Positions 34,574-47,715 of a stretch of DNA of 64,000 bases are shown here, piece by piece. The notes beneath the pieces are model-generated. The model saw only the letters and a program-made list of their open reading frames with translations. It was not told where the DNA came from and made no database searches. Position numbers and translations under genes: made by a program. This DNA is from Chytridium lagenaria (lineage: Eukaryota > Chytridiomycota > Chytridiomycetes > Chytridiales > Chytridiaceae). How positions within the stretch are numbered: position 1 is the first letter of the stretch; the number at the start of each line of letters is the position of its first letter. The stretch spans positions 434,001 through 498,000 of the forward strand of contig JAHLKC010000002.1 of NCBI GenBank assembly GCA_025449115.1, read 5' to 3'.

Positions 34574-37500
34574 ATGAATTGTCAGGTTTTGATGTCTGGA
34601 CACTCAATAACAACGTGTCTGGACGGCATCTTGAAAGATGAGTGGGATGCACCCACTCTTACAGAATATGCACGACTTCTTCCAAAATGTACATTACTAT
34701 CCACAAAAGACACTGCACAATGGCAGGTTCTAAGACATCAAGCGGCCACTGTTTTAATCCAAATGCGTTCAAAACTTCCCAAAGAAGGATGACGACAAAC
34801 GTAATCATCCTGCTAAAATGAACGAACTGCCAACACATAATCATTTAGACAAGATAACCGCTGAAGCCATGTTCGAGATCGCTGTCTCAATTTTGGACAT
34901 TGGACAGTTTTGGAAAACCGGCAAACAAGAGACGCTGGAATTGGAAAAGAACTGCTGTATCTTTCGTCAAAGCTTATGGAGGCAAAAGAGGTTTTTGCTA
35001 GTGAAAATATCTTTCTTAATAAGAATAGTTTTCGCGAGCTCATGGGATTCTTTGTCGGATCATGCTTCGTTTACGGAACGAATCGACGTATTCTGCTTGG
35101 GTAAAGGAAAATTCAATTCCTCAAATTCCACTGCAGATCCTGAAGGAGCGATTATCGATGAATATGAAGACATATGGAATAGTCTTAAGCCTTGATCCTG
35201 GAGTGTTGGAAGTAGTGAAGGAGAAAGAAAGGAATTCTCAGTTAAACTCGCTGATCGTTCTGTCAATGTCGAATATCACAAACTGTACCCTGGCTCTCTT
35301 AAATTATGATACTCAAAATGCGGTAAGGTGTTCAGAGGCTTGAAATTTGTTTCGTTACCCTTTACGTCAAACCATGGCATTGATATGTTCCAAACGTACT
35401 TATCTGGATTTTTTTCAAATGGCCGCGAAATTAACGGAGGCGTTTTTAATTAAATATCATCGCAGATTCAAGTTTTGGAAGACATGCCGTAGCAAATACG
35501 GCCTCGTATTTTGGTGCGAGACGCTTTTGAAGTCAGACGCTAGCCTCGCAAATAAGCTCATCGCTGGCATATTCAAATTCCTGCAAAAGTTTTCCGGTGC
35601 TCACGGTAACTGTTAACTACAAGACATGGCTCTTATTATTTATAGATATTGTTGGAAGATTCTACTTGACCAAATTGTCTCTGCAGTTTTATTTGTTGCT
35701 CAGTGCGAGAACGGCCGAAATATTCTTTAGTCAAGTCCTTCGGTTGGGGATTTTGTCGAAAAAGGACTGCAAACAGGTTGATGTGGTAACCATGATCTCC
35801 TCTAACGTCGTTCTAGAAGACTATTCCAAGGGCTTACCGAAAAACTCCGTAATAACTCTATATCTTTGGGCTGGCAAATCTGCAATATCTGCAGGTTTTA
35901 AGCCTGATTTAAACTATAGTCACATGATGGCGCACTGGATCTCTCTTGTTATTAAGGTTGAGTACTATGGATATGATAGTATTAAAGCTTTTAAAGTGTA
36001 AGGAAGGATTTTCAAAGTTGTCAAGCTTCCTTTGCGATATTGCCGACCAGCATCATAAGGATGATGTAGATCCAGTTATGGTTAAAATAGAGAGGGCGAT
36101 ATCGTGCATTTTAAATGAGTATGAAAAAAACAATGGTTGGTGAGGTGAATAAGGGCTTTCTGACTTTAGCAGATAATTGTTCGGAATCTGTATTAATACT
36201 AAACCGGTTGAACGATATGGACTTTCAAGCCTTGAATACTGCTGATTGGACTGAGGGACGTTCACATTTGTTACTAGGATTGATGGAAACTCTGCGGTCC
36301 ACTCTCAGGAAAAGAAACGTCGAACTTCACTGTAAAGAATTGTTTTCTTCAAGCAGCGCTAATTTTGCCAGTTAGAGAGCTCTCTGTCATGATAATCGAA
36401 TTCGAAAGGCTTCTTGAAAGCCTTTGCGTTTACCTCAAAGTAGGATAAATGTGTAGTGTATATAACTTTAACACCGCTAGGTGGGGAAATGCCAACTCCG
36501 TGATGATGTGGCCAAAAAGGTCGCAAATAGTTTCACAGACTTGACTGTAACTGTCATGGAAGTCTCTGGGTATGAGTTAAATAAAACTCCCTTCAAGGGC
36601 TGTTTTGAAGACTTGATATACCGGGTAGACACAGATAGCTGGAGGCGATTTGCGGTCAGTGTTTACAATATTGGATGCACAAAATTTTTGGAGCGCGCGT
36701 TTGGCGAGTCTTCGTTCTACTTTCGCGAAGCCTTGGCTGTTTTAGTAGACAGTCGAACCTATCTCCAGTCGCGACCTCTTGATATAGCAGAATATGCGTC
36801 ATTGGCGGCGAAAATACTAGAGAGCTACATTTCGTCGAAAACTCAAGAAGGAGAGCTTGAGGTACCGTTTTGCTTAAACGCTAAGTCTTACTATGTTAGC
36901 CTACCATTGATCAGTGCTACAATACCTTGAAGGCTATAATCTGTTTTGGCAATGGCTTCGATTGTACAGCGACGCGGCAGATTATTTCGCGGCTTTCGTA
37001 CTTAAAGCTGAAACTAGGGAGGCAAGAAATTATGCTAGATCATCTTGAGGAGGCAGGCGCTATGGAAAAAAGCCTTCAAACCCTTCTGCTGGAGCTATGA
37101 GATCGATTCTACCATCCAGGCTATGAGGTCGCCATCTTCTGCAAGTGCTCTCCTCCTGGAACTTTCGAATCGTATGATATTGGAATGCCGGCAGACTAAG
37201 GATTTGCGGAGGTCGTCAAAGTATTGTTCTGTCAAAGTAAAAGCTAAATTACCTAAGAGCATATATCATTAAGGCCAAACTTCTCCATCTATCACGATTA
37301 ACAGAGTCCGCAGCTCAGTGTCTTTGCGAAGGTATACAGTTTATTGAAAGCGAATCAGCGGTACGTATAATGCTTCATTTGTTTGTACATTTAATGTTCT
37401 ATGCAGGCCCCACTGCTTCTGTTAGGCAATCTTCACGCATACCGTGGTATCTACCAATACAGAGCTAGCCTCGAGTGCTTTGAATCTTTAACAAGTGCTT

Positions 37501-40500
37501 TCAAATTGTGGAACAAAGGTTTATCTGAATTTTCTTTCGGTACGCAACCGGGATTTTTTATCCCAAAAGTTCGTCATCCTGATGTAGCTCTAGGCACGAA
37601 CGACGAAACTAAAGGATTGCAATCGGATCAATTATTCAAAGACTACTTGGAAATCGGTGAGGCATGTTCTTCTGATGTTTCTAACGTTCTAGATTTCTTG
37701 TCCGAACTATTTGGTGTGCTCAGGCTGAATCTTGCTCGATTTAGTAGTCTTCACTTGCTGCTTCGTCTCGTAAATTACCTTAAGATTTCCAAAGTTGATA
37801 TAGCAAGAGGCAAGGCTCTTTATTTTATCATGTTTCTCATGGGCCTTAGAATCTTTCCGCTTGTATTCAGTCATCGCGTTGAAATCGCTCACTATGGAAA
37901 GTCCAAAAGCAACGTCTACAGCCATAAAATTAGCAGAGCAATTGATGAATTTAAACCAGGAGTTATTTACGGAAGCCGACCGAGGGCTTTTGGATTCAAT
38001 ATCATTGTCTTTAGTGAAAGACACTAGAGAATTAAAACTGGAAAGCATTCAGAATCAAGTCGATGATGTCAACTGCAGCGAAAGCAAACTTCTTAAAGCC
38101 TACAAGTCACAAGCGCTAATATTATCTTCTTTTTTTACGGTAATTCGCTTTTGATGATTTCATAACATATTATAGAGTGATTTCGAAAATGTTTGCTAGA
38201 GGCAGAAAAGTCCCTAGCTTCCCTCTCATCAGTGATCCAAGAGGAGCAAAAGAATAAGAATGATCTTTTCATCGGATCATCTTCTTTGGGTGCATTTTCA
38301 AAAACTGCGGCAACACGGGTTGGTTCTAGTAGATTAAGTTATCTTATTTTTTAGCTGGTGCAGGATTTGCTCCTTCTGCTTATTAATGTGTGCACGATGC
38401 TGGGGTTTGCAGCCGAAGCAGACTACTACTTTAAGCGAGCATGCACTCTTGCTGAAGATTCGGAATCCTTTATTTATAAGAAAATTGTGCTCATGCTTCG
38501 TGCGGTATTCGAGCTTCGCAAATGCAATGAGTTGGAATGCGAAAAGCATCTTCGCGAAGTTAATGAACTCCAATCGGTACCAGTGAACATATGTTATGTG
38601 ACTAACTTTCACAGCTGGCTGTTGAAAACAACGATCTTAGCTGGCTAGGAACCATGCTTGTGGCGGACCTTGGACAAAATTTTAAAAGCCCTATCACAAG
38701 AACACTCCTTTATCAATTCGCTCAGCATGCGGAAGATAACCTACCTGCAGCTTCACCGTTCGCCAATTTATACGTGATTGCTCTGAGAGAGTGCTTGTTG
38801 GACCAACAGGGCGAGGGTGCTATCCACGTGAATCAATCAGACGAAAACGTGTCTGATTTTCTTGAAGTTTTTGCTTTAAAGCATCGAGTCGGCAATAAAG
38901 GTCTGGATCTTTTTGTTGACCTTTCTAAACCCAATAGTGGATGCTTTTATTGCCGTTGGCCGGACTTTGGAAGCGGAGAGGCTACTGAAATTACAAAAGA
39001 GCGACGATACAAAAGCAAATGCGGAGGTTTATTTTAGAATAACAATTCTATTTACAAATTGTAGCTTGTGGAAAAGAGTTTGGTGCGGGCAAGGCTGTGG
39101 TTCCGAAAGTTTAAGGAGTTTGTTCAAGAAGCACTGTTAGGAGAATTTCTAACGACAATCGGTGAGATTGTAGCATTTGTCAAATACTGAACCTATCTAG
39201 CCGTGCTCTTCCCTGTACCTCCTACAAATTATTCCAGTCGTCAAATGAAGAGCGAAAAATTAAGAAACCGGATACTTCAGTTTGAGCAGAATTTGAAACA
39301 GGCCTTTGATGTGGTCATGTCATACGGATCTCGAGCTAGAGCTCAAGAAATTGGACAATATCTCGTTCAGATACATGCGGCATGGCATTTTTTGCGGCTG
39401 CGTGGACCAAAAGGGTTTTTGGAAAGTAACTCCTTGAGCAGTGCAAATATTTTGGGTATTTTTTTAACAGTGTTTGACTTCCCTGACATGCCTTAGATCA
39501 AGCCAAAGGGACCTCACTTATGCGTGAGCTTCGCTACAGCAAAATGAAAAGCCTTAGCATGGTACTCAATTTCGTCCTTTGTGAATGTATTTATGGGACT
39601 TAGATATCAGAATTCTCAAACGCACCGTACGTACAAGGTGCGGCTGACCGAACTCTGACGAAGTCCTGCATTGACATGATACCTGACGATTGGATCTGCT
39701 TTTCGATATCGCTAAATTCTTCGTGTGATCTAATATCCATAACCCGCCTACAGAAAGGCAGAAACCCAACAATCCTGTTGCTCCCATTATCTCGACAGGC
39801 CCTTCGAGAAGGAGAAGCGCGTCATTTGACCTTTAAAGAAGTTCAGCAGGAATTCGAAGTGATCATGAAAGAGAATCGGTCCACGACGGATGCTTCGGAA
39901 GATGCTGATAGTCCCAACCACCGTGCCGAATGGTGGAAAAGGCGGCGGAATTTGGATAAAAAGCTTGGGTTTCTTTTACATCGCATCGAATGCGCTTGGA
40001 TTGGTGGATTCAAGGTAAGTCAAGCTGCATATTATTATTCTTATATGAGTAGGGACTCTTTTTGGACGATAACTTTGACAGCGCAACATGTATTCCGTTT
40101 TTAGATGGTTTTCGGATAGCGTGTTCCCAAATCTTATCAGAGGTTCTGGGCCGGAGCATTCAATTGGACAGGGAGACATGCCGTCTTATTTTACGGCTTG
40201 GGCCAAACCCCAGACCTTTTGAACTCGAAGACATTATTGCGTACATCGTGTTCGTTCAAATGCACCCGGAAGCAAGAAGTTCCATGTCAAATATGAATAT
40301 TGAAGCTGTTAGTCTTTTCCTTATCTTAAAAAGCTAAAATTCATAGATTGAAGATGACGTTCTTTCCGAAATTCGAAAGTTTCACCGGAATGTGAAGGAA
40401 GCCAAGTGCTTAACGGATTTGCGTCCAGGGCATGCTATTCTCATTGTTGACACCAACCTCGAGTTTTTACCTTGGAAAGCATTCCTGTTATGAGAGGAAC

Positions 40501-41215
40501 TTCGATTTCGCGTGTTCCATGCATGTCTTTCTTATTTGAGCGGTTGTTGAAAGACGAGGATAGGCTGGACATGAGTTTTGCTGATATTGACCGGAGTAAA
40601 GTCTTTTACGTTTTGAATCCTAATGGAGACTTGAAGGGGACGCAGATGGAATTTGAGGAGCTTTTTCATAGGTTAGCTTTTATAAGAAATGTTTGCGCTG
40701 ATGTATATCGCAGCCAGGAAGGTTGGAACGGGGTTGTTGGAGTTCCGCCTACCGCTGATGAATTTATGAATGGCCTTCAGAAAAGTGACTTGTTTGTGTG
40801 CGTTTGTGCTCGGAACTTGAATCATTCTAATGTTTGCCGTGCAGATATTTCGGCCATGGTAGCGGAGAAAGTTTTATGAAAAGCAATCGCCTTCGGAATC
40901 GCCATACGTGCGCAGCTACCCTTTTGATGGGATGCTCTTCGGGTAAACAGCATTTGATGGGAGAGTTTGATTCGAAAGGTACACCGTTAAATTATTTAAT
41001 GGGAGGATGGTAGGTAAATTCTCTTATTCTCCCGTCTAAGAACTTTTAGTCGCGCTCTTGCGGTCAATCTTTGGGATGTGACTGATCGAGATATTGATCG
41101 GTTTAGCAAAACAGTAATGGAGAGCTGTGGGATAATTGACTCAGAAGCAAACACACTTAAGGAACGCAAAACCTGGGTCAAGCGATGGCAGCGTCTAGAG
41201 AGGAGTGTAGACTGA
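34574..41215 (+). CDS. ESP1: Separase (Esp1/Cut1)
   Basis: Separase cleaves the cohesin kleisin to start anaphase. The first 5.5 kb encodes a helical TPR-like superhelix, much split by introns and frame breaks, typical of the poorly conserved separase arm. The C-terminal protease domain is clear: GHAILIVDTNLEFLPW (about 40430), a 'SIPVMRGTSISRVPCMSFL' strip (40478), KVFYVLNPNGDLKGTQMEFE (40600), GWNGVVGVPPTADEF, then, once a 47-base intron (40798-40844) is removed, VYFGHGSGES with the catalytic His codon at 40855-40857 and LLMGCSSGKQHLMGEFDSKG with the catalytic Cys at 40933-40935. It ends AVNLWDVTDRDIDRFSKTV. Both catalytic residues are present. One G seems missing near 40470 within LPW-ESIP. 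The start ATG 34574 is uncertain. Confidence 0.9.
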
Positions 41216-41347
41216 AATACTTGAATGGCGCATCGCCGGTTTTATATGGGCTCCCGTTGAGAGTTAAAGGATGAAGGCACGCATACGACAACATGATAGA
41301 GGAACAAATAAACTCTCGTATACCCGTTTTATTGTTTTGTGTTAAAA

Positions 41348-44204
41348 TTACAAGTTGGCCTTGAATTCACAGCCAAGAATTTCGGACATGAAGGCAAGCT
41401 TGTCGACCGTTTCTTCGATGACCTGTTGGGTGCTTTTACCGGCTGAAAGGAAGTGTCAGATACTAGTGGAGAAGCTTTGCAAATAATGTATTACCTCCGT
41501 GTCCCGACTTTGTATCAACACGAATGAGGATAGGGAAATCGCTCTTGGCCTCCATTGAAGGGTGGCGATCAACTTTAAAGAATGAAGAGGAACACTGAAA
41601 TATTTTAGATGAATCCCAAAACACTCACTTACACTCGGTCATCATGATCAGAGGTGGTCAAGAGGATAGCAGGATACTTGACATCCTTGCGAACATTATG
41701 GACAGGGGATATCCTAGGAAGGTCAATAATAAGCTAAAAGATAAAGGTACTTTAGCAAATAACGAAAGTCATCCTCCTTATCCGGATCACCATAGTCCGA
41801 AGTCCAGGCGCTTCCAATCGTGAATTTATGGAACCTCAAAAGATCCATCACACCAACATCTCCAACAACAGCACCAAAGAGGTCAGGCCGTTGATTCACG
41901 CAAGCCTACAAAAGTGAGAATACAGTATAGGGTTTTACACGTACAGCAACAGAAGACCTCCGTTAGATCCTCCGTTGATGGCAAGTGACGCGGAGAAGTG
42001 TATTTATGGTCAATCAGCCATTGAGCGGCAGTCTGGAAATCCGTAAAAGTGTTTTGCTTGTTACGCAGACGTCCACCATCGTGCCAGTCTTGGCCGTATT
42101 CTCCACCTCCCCTAATGTTTGCAACGGCTACATTACCACCAAGGTATTTTCACAAAGGTCTATTATTTGCGTTATAAATAAATACCAAAATTTCTTTCAA
42201 TCTTACCATCCACGATAAACTGAAAGCGGGTTTAATCGAAATGTTAAATCCACCATAACCGTATAACAGCGTCGGCTTTGGAATGTTCTTGTCGACGTTC
42301 TTGTTGGAGAGAATGTACATTGGAATTTTTGTCCCATCGGCGCTTGGGTAAAACACTTGCTCAACATCAACATCAGATGGGTCAAAGTCAGATAGCTTGG
42401 TCGTCTTGTACACTTCGTTGGTCTTGCTCCCAAAGTTGTAACTACATCATGCGTAAGTAGGCGGTCTACATAGTGTCAAGATACCGATGAATCGTCCAGG
42501 GGAGGTGAAGCTCGCAAACTTGTAGTAAACCTCTCTTTTTCTCTCCTTCTTCGAAGTCAAGGCTGAATGACGGAGCCCAAAGGAAGAGGCAACACATATT
42601 CGTCCAAAAGTTTACCAGTAAAATATCGTGAACGTAGAGAACATGCTTCACGTGTTGCAAGAAACAAGAATGAGCTTATTTTCATCCGCAAGATTGCAAA
42701 ACTCGATAACATCTTCCTTTTCGGCAATAATTTCCTCAAAGCCCTATAATCAAAGTCAGCTCAAACAGGTGATGTAATTACGTACCTTCTCGGGATGCAA
42801 GAGATCATACTTCACAATACGACGTTTAGGAGCGTTCAAAGTAGTCCTAAAGAAGAACACAGTCCCTTCATTGGTAAGGCTAATGTTGTCAGATATAGTA
42901 TTAAAACCGGTGGTTACTAGCTGAACTCGGCATCCCACTTGTCAATAATCTTGTTAAAATCAACCTGCGCTTTGTCTACATTTGTTTAAATACAATAGAT
43001 TCATAAAAAAAATGCATACCAGAAAGCAGGCCCATTTCATCAACTTTGCTTATATAAACAAGGTTCTGGGGATCACAGTTTTTGGAAATTGTGACAATAA
43101 GGTATTTGCCTGGAAGGTTTGTCAGGAGCTTTTAACAATGAAGCTTACCATCGTCAGATATTTCGCTACCAAACAAAAGATCTGGGTTTACTTTGTCCTC
43201 AAGAATGAGGAGATCTTGAGATTGTGCGGTGCCTTAAAATGTTTAATACATATCGCCTAAAGCCAGCTACCAATCCTGTGATACACAAGCTGATTAAAAA
43301 GTTAAAAGACTGAGAGAACAAAAGCAATGCACCATCATATTCTGAGACTGAGCCGTTTCAGTACCAGCGTTATCACGCGTCACATTCTCGGGCTTGGGGT
43401 AGCGAGAATAGAAAAATCCCTTTTCATCGTGTGTCCATGCGATTCCAGTAAATTTCGCCCTTGAAGTTGTTCAGCTACCTACGCACTCAAGAACTTTTCG
43501 AACGGAAAAAAAAAAAAAACGACTTAAAAAGGTCCTATGTCACTTGCCATTCATGATGAAGTCAACTTCTTCTTCTTCGTTCGGCCAAAGTTGTCGGGGC
43601 CCTTCACCCTTATGGTGACCCAGTCACTCCCGCTAATTGAGACTCCGAAAGCACAGAGGGCACCCGATTTGGAAAATTCAAGACTATTTAAACTAACAGT
43701 ACCATCCTCAGAGAAGGAGTTCGGCTATATTTTATGAAGGTTCAATATAAATGAGTCTCCAATCCACTTACATCAAGGAAGACTTCAGGCTCAGCTGCCG
43801 GAGACTTTTGCTCGTAAAGGACCGATTGAGCTTGGAGTCCAGAGTTATGGAAATAGTAGACGGAGTTTCCACGGTTAAACGGGCATCCAAATCGTTCAAA
43901 GTTGGTAAAGAGCTGTCAGCTTCTTCTTTAGCCCCTCCCTGTATGGAATCTTATCCAAAAACTCAAAAGTGAGTTTATTCTGAGCGTCGACAAACTTCTT
44001 TGTCGTAGCATGGTCGGGATCCTCCAACACACGGAAAGGGTCTTTAACCTGAACGCCGTGCAGAGTTTCAGCGTGAGTCTCGTCGCGGAACTCGGTCAAT
44101 GCTGTCCTCTCCATTCTGATACTTGTTAATGCCGATATGTTGCGGGTGACAATTCTATGCAAATGTGTCTGGACACTGAAGTGTTTCCCAACAAAAAAAG
44201 ACAT
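41348..44204 (-). CDS. Prolyl oligopeptidase (S9A)
   Basis: A serine peptidase that cuts short peptides after proline. The N terminus has [20 protein letters not shown] and [20 protein letters not shown], followed by the beta-propeller half. The catalytic half shows [19 protein letters not shown] (42350-42240), [13 protein letters not shown] with the nucleophile Ser codon at 41965-41967, [20 protein letters not shown], the Asp loop TTSDHDDRV (about 41650) and SGHGG with the catalytic His at 41499-41501. All triad residues are present. It ends [13 protein letters not shown]. At least eight short introns. The first 30 residues ([20 protein letters not shown]) are basic and could be a targeting peptide; the family is usually cytosolic and an internal Met at [12 protein letters not shown] is an alternative start. 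Confidence 0.92.
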
Positions 44205-44764
44205 ATAAGCTCGCTTGTACGGCGTAGAAAGCCGTTTGGGTCTACTACAGTCAACAGTGAGCCTTTACAGATGAATATCTCTTCAATTCGATTCACACCG
44301 TTGACACAAGAAAAGTTAATTTTTTTTTTTAACCCATTTCCCCATACAAGTTTAATAGCTCAGTGACGACCAAACAACAATAACAGGTGTGTGTCGCAGA
44401 CAGTGTGCTGGTTGGTGAGGCATCAAATGCTTACCAAGTAAAATAGAGATTGTGAATGATACATATACATGGGGTGATGATATTGATATCTGATAACTGA
44501 TGTATTTATTAATTTCCAAGACATTATTATTATCTTTTATTGGTCTGAAGTATGGAATTATTAATAAATAGTGGATGGAATAAATAAATAATATTAATAT
44601 TATTAATTAAAAAATAATAAATAATTGCATACGTCATGCTCATGCATTCAATCAGACAAATATTTAAATAAAATAATTATTAAAAAAAAAAAGAATGAAA
44701 AACTTGAAAATGATCTCACTTTCTGTATTACACTGAATCTCTGTTACCAAAAAATACTACTAAT
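44205..44764. other. Divergent AT-rich intergenic region, POP / acyl-CoA dehydrogenase
   Basis: A 560-base stretch, the longest between divergent genes here. Bases 44500-44700 are very AT-rich with repeated TAATAT/AATAAATAAT runs and poly-A stretches. No coding sequence or RNA gene recognised. Confidence 0.5.
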
Positions 44765-47687
44765 ATGAAGCAATTCAGCCGAGAGGGTGAGTGCGAAGGG
44801 GCATGATTGATTGTTGGTCGCGTGTGATGCTTTCATCACCATCCATCTCACATCACTACCTACTGTTTATCGCAGACGTTGCCAAGCACAACAAGCCAGA
44901 TGATCTCTGGTGCATCATTGACTCTTATGTCTTTGACCTGACTGGTAAGCTGCCCTCGCGACCGCGGCGATCACGGTTTCGCATCTGACCCCTCTTAGAC
45001 TTTGCTGACATGCACCCGGGATCTGCCGTCGTGCTCTGGCCTGTCGCTGGAAAGGATGCCACTGGTGAGCCATATTCCGAAAGTTCAAGTTTGCAATCCG
45101 CATGCTGACATGTACTTTCAAGAGCAATTCTACGGCCTCCATAGGCAGGAGATCTTGGACAAGTACTTTAAAAAAGCTTGTCATTGGACAGGTTTAGCCT
45201 AGAGCCTTACTGTGAGGTTACTGATCGTTGATTCAGATTGCCGGTGAATCGTCAAAGCTGATGGTCAAATCTGGAGAATACAGCACTGTGCCTTGTAAAG
45301 TCACTTTTTCGGCCTTATTTTTCTTAATTATTTAAATTCCAGACGCCGAATCTTGCTTTGTGCAGAACAGCCCAGCCCTTACTACAAGTTAGAATCCCAT
45401 ACGACTTTCTTGTTCTAACCTTTTCTTCATAAGCGCCACGCACGTTGCTTTCAGGAAGGCTGTTCGTGAATTTTATGTAAGTATTTTATATTGTTTTTGC
45501 TTTAACCGATATGACGTCGATAGGATCGTGAAATTATTAAAGATGGTCCAATGATGGATGTTATGGGAGAAAGGCCCACCGATGAGGTTTGGCTTTAACT
45601 TTTTTTTGCTCTAAGCATCGAATTAATAGATGTTTTTGAAAATGGGTGAATTTGGGCTTCTTGCATGCCGTCTCGGTCCTGGTGAGCACCTTAAGGGATT
45701 AAAGCTTCCTGGAGGGGTCAAGCCGGAAGAGGTAACCAATACATTTCATTCTTTTCACTAACATTCTGTAGTTCGACTACTTGTAAGAAATTTTACATTC
45801 ACACTCTTTCTTTTTATAATGCGACATTAATCCGATTTAGCCATGAGCTCATTGCTCACGAGGAAACTTGTCGCATGGGCATCTATAACTTTGGAGAAGG
45901 TGGAGTCGAAATCGTACCATGTGATGCTAACTAAATGCCCTCCAGGTCTTGCTTCCGGAATGGTTTGGCAAAAGTCACGTGGATTATACTGATCTTACGC
46001 AAGGTCATTGGTCTCCCTCCAGTCATGAAGTTTGGCCCCAAGTGGATGAAGGATACTGTCGTTCCGGAAGTTATTTCAGGAAGGAAGAAGATTTGTCTTG
46101 CCATCTCTGACCCCGGTGCTGGGTCTGACGTTAGGTAAGTTTAAATAATACAAGATCACCATTAATATTCAATAGTAACATTCAATGTACCGCAACTAAG
46201 TTGAGATTTTACAATGATGCGTACTGACTTGATGCAGGACCGCGGACGGCAAGCACTTTATTGTGAATGGTGTCAAGAAATGGTGAGCCTTGAGACATTT
46301 GATCTTTTTAAGACGTCTATAGGATTACCAACGGAACCTTTTGCGACTACTTCACTACTGGTTTGCTTTTTGAGTCTCTTGTACTTATGCTGAAACATGA
46401 GCAGCTGTCAGAACTGGAAAGGCTGGCATGGGAGGTATCTCTGTTCTCCTTGTTCCCCGCAGGTTTGTTTGCCTCTAGAAAGATTTCAGTTTAATTTGTA
46501 GCGAGGGCCTCACTACTCAGGTCATCAAGACCTCCGGAACTACCTCGGCTGGAACTGCCTGTAGGTACCACACCGTTGGATGTCGCTGAAATTATTAGAC
46601 GTCGTTTATGAGAACGTTAAGGTCCCAGTTGAGAATTTGATCGGAGAGGAGAATAAGGGCTTTGCGGTAATTATCAACTCTGCCATTTTGGACTAAAATT
46701 GAATAGGTCATTATGGGTATTTTGCCGGCAAACAAACAAACAGTACTAACGTCCTTTTCTTTCGATTATCAAAGCAAACTTTAACCAGTGAGCAGTTAAG
46801 CGCTTTAATCTTTTGTTAACTTTTCTCAGCGAGCGTTGGAGTATGGTTGTTGGGTGTGCCCGTGGAGCTCGTCTTGTAACCGAAGAGTGCTTCAAGTGGG
46901 CTTGTCAACGCAAGGTCTTTGGAAAGCCTCTCATTGAAATGCCCGTCATTCGTCTCAAGATTGGTACTATGGTATATTTAGAGAATTTAATGCGCGTGTC
47001 CAACTCACGTTTCTCTATTTTTCTTTTATTACAGATTTCCGAGGTCGAGGCCGTCCAAGCTTGTAGGTTTTCTTTTTTTTGTAGTTCTAATTTCATGTCT
47101 AACTTTTTATTTAGGGGTTGAGCAACTCACCTATCAGTAATGATGATTTTGTTGCAATTCTGACAGTTTGTGTAGGATGACCAAGATGTCATTCAAGGAG
47201 CAGAATGTCCACCTTGCTGGGCCTATCTCCCTTGCTAAGGTTTGTAAAGCTTGCAACCTCCCCCTTTTTTTTGCCGTGGCCTTTGTTATGATCTCAAGAG
47301 TTTTGTATTAATTCTTGCATTGCAGTTAAAGGCAACTCGCATGACCTACGTTGTTTCTGACCATGCCGTTCAAATCTTTGGAGGCCGTGCGCTTACTCGC
47401 ACTGGAATGGTAATGTTTTTGACCGCCGTAAATTGAGACCTGACTCGTGACTTTGTAGGGCCGCATTATCGAGCAATTCCAGCGCACCAACAAGTAATTA
47501 TTACTTACTTAAACATCTTACACATAAACTTGATATTTGCTAACTTATTTAATAGGTTGGTGCTATTCTTGGGGGAGCTGAGGAGGTCATGGCTGACCTC
47601 GGCGTCAGGCAAGCCCTTAAGTTCTTTCCCCACCAACGCCAAACTCTGAACACATTCTCAAAAAAACCTGATCTAATAAAAACGTGA
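44765..47687 (+). CDS. Cytochrome b5 - acyl-CoA dehydrogenase fusion
   Basis: Exon 1 is tiny (44765-44786, MKQFSRE); splicing over 44787-44875 gives MKQFSREDVAKHNKPDDLWC, then IIDSYVFDLT, DFADMHPGSAVVLWPVAGKD and FYGLHRQEILDKYFKK: a cytochrome b5 domain with both haem-ligand His (HPG and LHR). An acyl-CoA dehydrogenase follows: FLKMGEFGLLACRLGPGEHL, HELIAHEETCRMGIYNFGEG, MKFGPKWMKDTVVPEVISGR and KKICLAISDPGAGSDVR (FAD/substrate strip, 46085-46136), KHFIVNGVKKWITNGT, TGKAGMGGISVLLVPR, ENVKVPVENLIGEENKGFAV, HERWSMVVGCARGARLVTEE, a 'MTYVVSDHAVQIFGGRALTR' strip and GRIIEQFQRTNK. It oxidises an acyl-CoA using FAD; the b5 part probably takes electrons. This fusion is known in fungi. About ten introns. 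The stop is only 28 bases before the next gene. Confidence 0.9.
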
Positions 47688-47715
47688 CACAAATTTCCTT
47701 AAGTAATAAAAAGCG

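Noticed and set aside
44500..44700. AT-rich stretch as replication origin
   Set aside because: AT richness alone is not evidence, and no conserved element could be recognised.
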